This document shows, in pieces, positions 38,608 through 42,353 of a DNA stretch of 42,353 nt. Made by a program: the position numbers and the translations under genes. Within the stretch, counting starts at the first letter, position 1. Every line of letters begins with the position of its first letter. The notes under the pieces are model-generated. The model saw only the letters and a list, made by a program, of their open reading frames with translations, was not told the origin of the DNA and searched no databases. Where the stretch lies: contig CAISJZ010000394.1 of NCBI GenBank assembly GCA_903885755.1, forward strand, positions 1-42,353, read 5' to 3'. The stretch comes from an uncultured Hyphomicrobiales bacterium. Lineage in GTDB: Bacteria > Pseudomonadota > Alphaproteobacteria > Rhizobiales > Beijerinckiaceae.

Positions 38608-39166
38608 ATGATGCTTCGTGTAAAGCGCAGGGGAACGTGACCTCCTCGGCGTCGAGCGCCGCGTCGAAACGACCGCAATGACCGCCTCCCTCGGCCGCCG
38701 AGGCGAAATATCGGCATCCGGCGCAGGGGAAAAATCCCGCGCCGGCGCCGCCCGCCAGATCATCGGTGATATGCGCGAGGGCCTGTCCCAGCGCGATGGC
38801 GTGCAGTGGCTGCAGGCGCCCGATCGCCGAAACGACGCTCTTCATCGGATCTGCCTCCAGCCTTGCGACGCCTTCCCGTGTCAGATCGAGTCGCACGGCG
38901 CGGCGGTCGCGCGGGTCGGGCGCGCGCGCCACCAGCCCCTTGCGCTCCAGCGCGATCACCGTTTGCGACGCTGTTCCCCGCGTCGTGGCGAGCCACAGCG
39001 CCACGCCGCTGGGCGAGCGCGAAAAACGGTTGACGCTCGCCAGACACCGCAGCGCATCCCATTGCGCGGGGTTCAGACCCGCCTCGTTTTCGCGTTCACG
39101 CAGGAGACGACCAATGCGTTCAAGGGCGCGGCTGGCCCGAATGGCCGTGGAAGGAGGCGAGGACAT
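38606..39166 (-). CDS. MarR-family transcriptional regulator with Cys-rich C-terminal tail
   Basis: 'LNPAQWDALRCLASVNRFSRSPSGVALWLATTRGTASQTVIALERKGLVARAPDPRDRRAVRLDLTREGVARL'; tail 'FFPCAGCRYFASAAEGGGHCGRFDAALDAEEVTFPCALHEAS'. Confidence 0.87.
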   Translation of the reverse strand: MSSPPSTAIRASRALERIGRLLRERENEAGLNPAQWDALRCLASVNRFSRSPSGVALWLATTRGTASQTVIALERKGLVARAPDPRDRRAVRLDLTREGVARLEADPMKSVVSAIGRLQPLHAIALGQALAHITDDLAGGAGAGFFPCAGCRYFASAAEGGGHCGRFDAALDAEEVTFPCALHEAS

Positions 39167-39175
39167 AAGCAATGC

Positions 39176-39188
39176 TAGCGACTCGTTA
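39176..39188. promoter_or_regulatory. Palindrome copy A (TAGCGA-C-TCGTTA), candidate MarR operator
   Basis: Near-perfect palindrome 10 bp upstream of the marR-like ATG, overlapping the 12-bp palindrome CGTTAATTAACG (39184-39195). Confidence 0.5.
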
Positions 39189-39258
39189 ATTAACGGTTTG
39201 ATAATTTCATGCGCTGAATTGGTATAAAATGGGCGAGACACGCCTTTCGGAAGAGATA

Positions 39259-39271
39259 TTAGCGAGTCGCG
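39259..39271. promoter_or_regulatory. Palindrome copy B (TTAGCGA-G-TCGCG), candidate MarR operator
   Basis: Shares GCGACTCGYTAAT (on the reverse strand) with copy A; in the marR-leuD intergenic region. Confidence 0.45.
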
Positions 39272-39378
39272 TTCTTTTTCGGCGATCGATCGAAGGTCAG
39301 AAGCGACTTCCCTCGCCGCCGTCGCCTTGCTAGAAGCCTCCCATAACGGCTTTCCCGCCTCGAAGGACACGACCGGCC

Positions 39379-39984
39379 ATGGACAAATTCACGACACTCG
39401 AAGGCGTCGCGGCGCCGATGAAAATCCGCAACATCGACACGGACATGATCGTGCCGAAGCAGTACCTCAAGACCATCAAGCGCACGGGTCTGGGCAAGGG
39501 CCTGTTCTCGGAGATGCGCTACAAGGAGGATGGCTCGGAGAACCCCGATTTCATTCTCAACAAGCCGGCTTATCGCAACGCCAAGATCATCGTCGCCGAG
39601 GATAATTTCGGCTGCGGCTCGTCGCGCGAGCACGCGCCGTGGGCGCTGCTGGACTACGGCATCCGCTGCGTCATCTCGACCAGCTTCGCCGACATCTTCT
39701 TCAACAACTGCTTCCAGAACGGCGTGCTGCCGATCAAGGTCTCGCGCGAAGACCTCGACAAGCTGATGGACGACGCCGAGCGCGGCTCGAACGCCACCCT
39801 GTCGATCGACCTGGAAAAGCAGGAAATCCGTGGCCCGGACGGCGGCGTCGTGAAATTCGACATCGACCCCTTCCGCAAGCATTGCATGCTCAACGGCCTC
39901 GACGACATCGGCCTGACCATGACGAAGGCCAAGGCGCTCGATGGCTACGAAAGTCAGCGGAAGGCCGAACGCCCCTGGATGTAA
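39379..39984 (+). CDS. leuD: 3-isopropylmalate dehydratase small subunit
   Basis: '[41 protein letters not shown]', '[48 protein letters not shown]'. Confidence 0.98.
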   Translation: MDKFTTLEGVAAPMKIRNIDTDMIVPKQYLKTIKRTGLGKGLFSEMRYKEDGSENPDFILNKPAYRNAKIIVAEDNFGCGSSREHAPWALLDYGIRCVISTSFADIFFNNCFQNGVLPIKVSREDLDKLMDDAERGSNATLSIDLEKQEIRGPDGGVVKFDIDPFRKHCMLNGLDDIGLTMTKAKALDGYESQRKAERPWM

Positions 39985-40001
39985 GCGCCTCGCGCGCGAA
40001 C

Positions 40002-40886
40002 TCAGAGTTCGAGAGCGCCTAGATCGACAACGTCGCGCCCGGTGGGCGTGACGCCCCGCGCCCGCGCCTCGATCCGCCAGCCCCGAGCCGTCCTGTCGAC
40101 GCGATAAAGATGATAGCCGGCCAGGTGCCTCGCGGTGCCTGGCACGGCCGAGGCGGAGCGCACGCCGACCACGGGCGCGGGACCGGACGGTCCCGGCAGA
40201 TGCGCGACATGACCGCGATGATTGTGGCCATGCGCGATCAGTTCCGCGCCGTGCCGCGCGATGACCTCTTCAAACGCGCGCGCGTCGCGCAGACCCCGCC
40301 CCGGCGTGGCCCCGCCCCGCCAAGGTGGATGGTGGATCATCACCACGCGCGCGAGACCGCGCGCCCGGCAGTCGTCGAGAATGAGACCGAGACGCCGGAG
40401 TTGCGACGCGCCCACGCGACCCGACGCGAGAAACGGCGCCGTCGGCACGCCGGAACTGACGCCGATGAACGCCACCCCCGCGCGTTCCCGCACGTAGGGA
40501 AACGCATGCGCCTCGCCATGGTCGCCCGCCATCCACGGTGCGAAGGTGGACCCAAGCAAGGGCAACGCGCTGGCGACATAGGCGTCGTGGTTGCCCGGCA
40601 CGAAACTGACGGAGTCCGGATTGCCCAGCGTCGCCATCCACGCGGCGGCGGGCGCGAATTCGCCGGGCAAGGCGATATTGAGGGCGTCGCCCGTCATCAT
40701 CACATGATCCGGACGCTGGGCGCGCAAGTCATCGACCACGCGCGCGAGCATATCCATGTCGTGGATGGTCCGGCGACCGCGCCAGTTGAGAAAGCCGGTC
40801 AGGCGCTTGCCGATCAGTTCGCGCGCCCGGGGCCTCGGCAGCGGACCGAGATGGGGATCGGAGAGATGGGCGATCAGCAGGCTCAC
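40002..40886 (-). CDS. Calcineurin-like metallophosphoesterase
   Basis: 'LIAHLSDPHLG', 'HVMMTGDALN', 'FVPGNHDAY', 'VVMIHHPPWRGG', 'LIAHGHNHRGH'. Confidence 0.94.
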   Translation of the reverse strand: MSLLIAHLSDPHLGPLPRPRARELIGKRLTGFLNWRGRRTIHDMDMLARVVDDLRAQRPDHVMMTGDALNIALPGEFAPAAAWMATLGNPDSVSFVPGNHDAYVASALPLLGSTFAPWMAGDHGEAHAFPYVRERAGVAFIGVSSGVPTAPFLASGRVGASQLRRLGLILDDCRARGLARVVMIHHPPWRGGATPGRGLRDARAFEEVIARHGAELIAHGHNHRGHVAHLPGPSGPAPVVGVRSASAVPGTARHLAGYHLYRVDRTARGWRIEARARGVTPTGRDVVDLGALEL

Positions 40887-40970
40887 GGGCGCTCTGTCGC
40901 CGCTCCGGCGCCACAGGTCAAGAAAATAGGAGGGGACGGGCCACGCCCATCCCCTCCGGTCGTGTCGAAA

Positions 40971-41468
40971 TCAGGCGACCAGCGGGCGCAAGGGCGAGCC
41001 GGGCTTGAACATCGAGAAATTCTCGGCGACCGCGTCGAGGCCCCAGACATGGCCGGCGCGCTTGACGAACAGGAAGATCAGCACCGTCGAATAGACGATA
41101 TGATAGTCGACGATGAAGTTATTGGTGTTCTCGATGTAGGGCCATTCCATGTGAGCGGTCCAATACATCAGCAACAGGGCCACGCCGCAGAGCGAACTGA
41201 CGCGCACCATGAAGCCGACGAGCAACGACAGACCAATCAGCAGATGGCCGTAACTGACCAGAAACGTCAGCACCGGATCGATCGATGGCGCGGTGAACAC
41301 GGCGTAGACGTCGTGAAACGTCTTTGTTTGCTTGAGGAAGGCGGCCGCGCTGAATTTCGGATTGAAGACCTGATGCGACGCTGCGTAGAGGAAGGTCCAC
41401 GCCATCAACATGCGGAAGATGAAGGCGAACGAACGGTCCGAGGCGCTCGTGGGAACGGTGTCTGACAT
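40971..41468 (-). CDS. DoxX-family membrane protein
   Basis: Four-TM-like protein 'FIFRMLMAWTFLYAASHQVFNPKFSAAAFLKQTKTFHDVYAVF...YGHLLIGLSLLVGFMVRVSSLCGVALLLMYWTAHMEWP'; ATG at 41468. Confidence 0.82.
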   Translation of the reverse strand: MSDTVPTSASDRSFAFIFRMLMAWTFLYAASHQVFNPKFSAAAFLKQTKTFHDVYAVFTAPSIDPVLTFLVSYGHLLIGLSLLVGFMVRVSSLCGVALLLMYWTAHMEWPYIENTNNFIVDYHIVYSTVLIFLFVKRAGHVWGLDAVAENFSMFKPGSPLRPLVA

Positions 41469-41682
41469 GGGGTCGATGCTCCTGAATGAGACTGCGACCA
41501 AAGTAGCGCCCACCCGAACCATCGCCTTGATTCCGCGCAAACATATTGTCGTCATGTCCACGGTCGGCGGCTTTCGGGGCGATCAATCGATCACTGGCGT
41601 CGGCCGCCGAGCCGGGCTAGCTTGGTTTCGGCATGAACATTGCTGACCAATATCCGTTCATTCGACCGACGAGGACTCCATC

Positions 41683-42353
41683 ATGAAGCCCGCTTTCGCC
41701 TCACTGTTTGCCCTGATGCTCGGCGCGGCCGCCATCGCCAACGCGAGTTCCGCGCGCGCCGAGGCGCTCGATGACATTCTCGCCGCCAAGGTCATCAAGA
41801 TCGCCGTGCCAACCGATTATCCGCCTTTCGGCGCCATCGGCTCGGACATGCAGCCGCAAGGCCTCGACATCGACATGGCCAAGCTGATCGGCAAGGAATT
41901 GGGCGTCAAAACCGAACTCGTCGCGGTTTCCAGCGCCAACCGCATTCCCTATCTCCAGTCGAAGAAGGTCGATCTGGTCATTTCCACCCTCGGCAAGAAC
42001 CCGGACCGTGAAAAGGTCATCGACTTCTCCGCCGCCTACGCGCCGTTCTTCATGGGCGTGTTCGGCGCCAGGGACGTGGCGGTGACCAAGCCCGACGAAC
42101 TCATGGGCAAAACCGTCGGTGCGACGCGCGGCGCGCTGGAGGAGCAGGAGTTGTCGAAGCTCGCGCCCGCCTCGACCACCATCAAGCGCTACGAGGACAA
42201 CAACGCGACCGTCGCCGCCTACGTTTCGGGACAGGTCGATATCTTCGCCTCGGGCAACGCGGTCGCCGCCGTCATCGCCGACCGCAGCGCCGCTCGCGCG
42301 CCGACGCTTAAATTCGTCATCAAGGACAGCCCCTGCTTCATCGGCCTCAACAA
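41683..42353 (+). CDS. Amino-acid-type ABC transporter substrate-binding protein (family 3), 3' truncated by window end
   Basis: Signal peptide then 'LDDILAAKVIKIAVPTDYPPFGAIGSDMQPQGLDIDMAKLIGKELGVKTELVAVSSANRIPYLQSKKVDLVISTLGKNPDREKVIDFS'; ORF open at window end, so absent from the ORF track. Confidence 0.92.
   Translation, partial: MKPAFASLFALMLGAAAIANASSARAEALDDILAAKVIKIAVPTDYPPFGAIGSDMQPQGLDIDMAKLIGKELGVKTELVAVSSANRIPYLQSKKVDLVISTLGKNPDREKVIDFSAAYAPFFMGVFGARDVAVTKPDELMGKTVGATRGALEEQELSKLAPASTTIKRYEDNNATVAAYVSGQVDIFASGNAVAAVIADRSAARAPTLKFVIKDSPCFIGLN

Noticed and set aside
40110-41465. 451-aa forward ORF over the metallophosphoesterase and DoxX genes
   Set aside because: Antisense to two recognisable genes; composition is typical of a shadow ORF.
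1-42353. CRISPR arrays, insertion sequences, phage or toxin-antitoxin genes
   Set aside because: No regularly spaced repeats, transposase/integrase motifs or recognisable toxin-antitoxin pairs were seen on either strand.

Overview
GC-rich alphaproteobacterial (probably Rhizobiales-like) chromosomal window. Core genes frame several accessory blocks. The core genes are the 3' end of a probable rplY, then pth, tRNA-Val(GAC), rplS, cutA, leuC and leuD. Block (1), 0.9-8.0 kb, is a six-gene hydrogenase-4/complex-I-like operon (hyfB-C-E-F-G-I order). Its large subunit has lost all four CxxC cysteines that bind the NiFe site, while the small subunit keeps its proximal-cluster cysteines. This fits the poorly understood 'Ehr' (energy-converting hydrogenase-related) class rather than a hydrogenase. 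Block (2), 13.1-20.9 kb, has four tightly packed genes: three transglutaminase-like proteins (one fused to DUF2126) and a circularly permuted ATP-grasp/alpha-E fusion. This is a predicted peptide-ligation or modification system with no known substrate. Block (3), 21.7-34.2 kb, is a catabolic island with two Rieske oxygenases, Gfo/Idh, class II aldolase, PTE-like, LLM flavin oxidoreductase, Pht5-like protein, enolase-superfamily enzyme, MFS transporter and a beta-propeller protein with a CX3CH heme-like motif. It looks phthalate-like but has no visible oxygenase reductase or regulator. Smaller observations: a near-consensus FNR/FixK box upstream of an eRF1-like protein/cytochrome c pair, and three copies of an AGCGA-N-TCGCT palindrome around a MarR gene with a Cys-rich tail between leuC and leuD. 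No CRISPR arrays, insertion sequences or phage genes were recognised. All calls come from reading the sequence and ORF translations; no database search was run.
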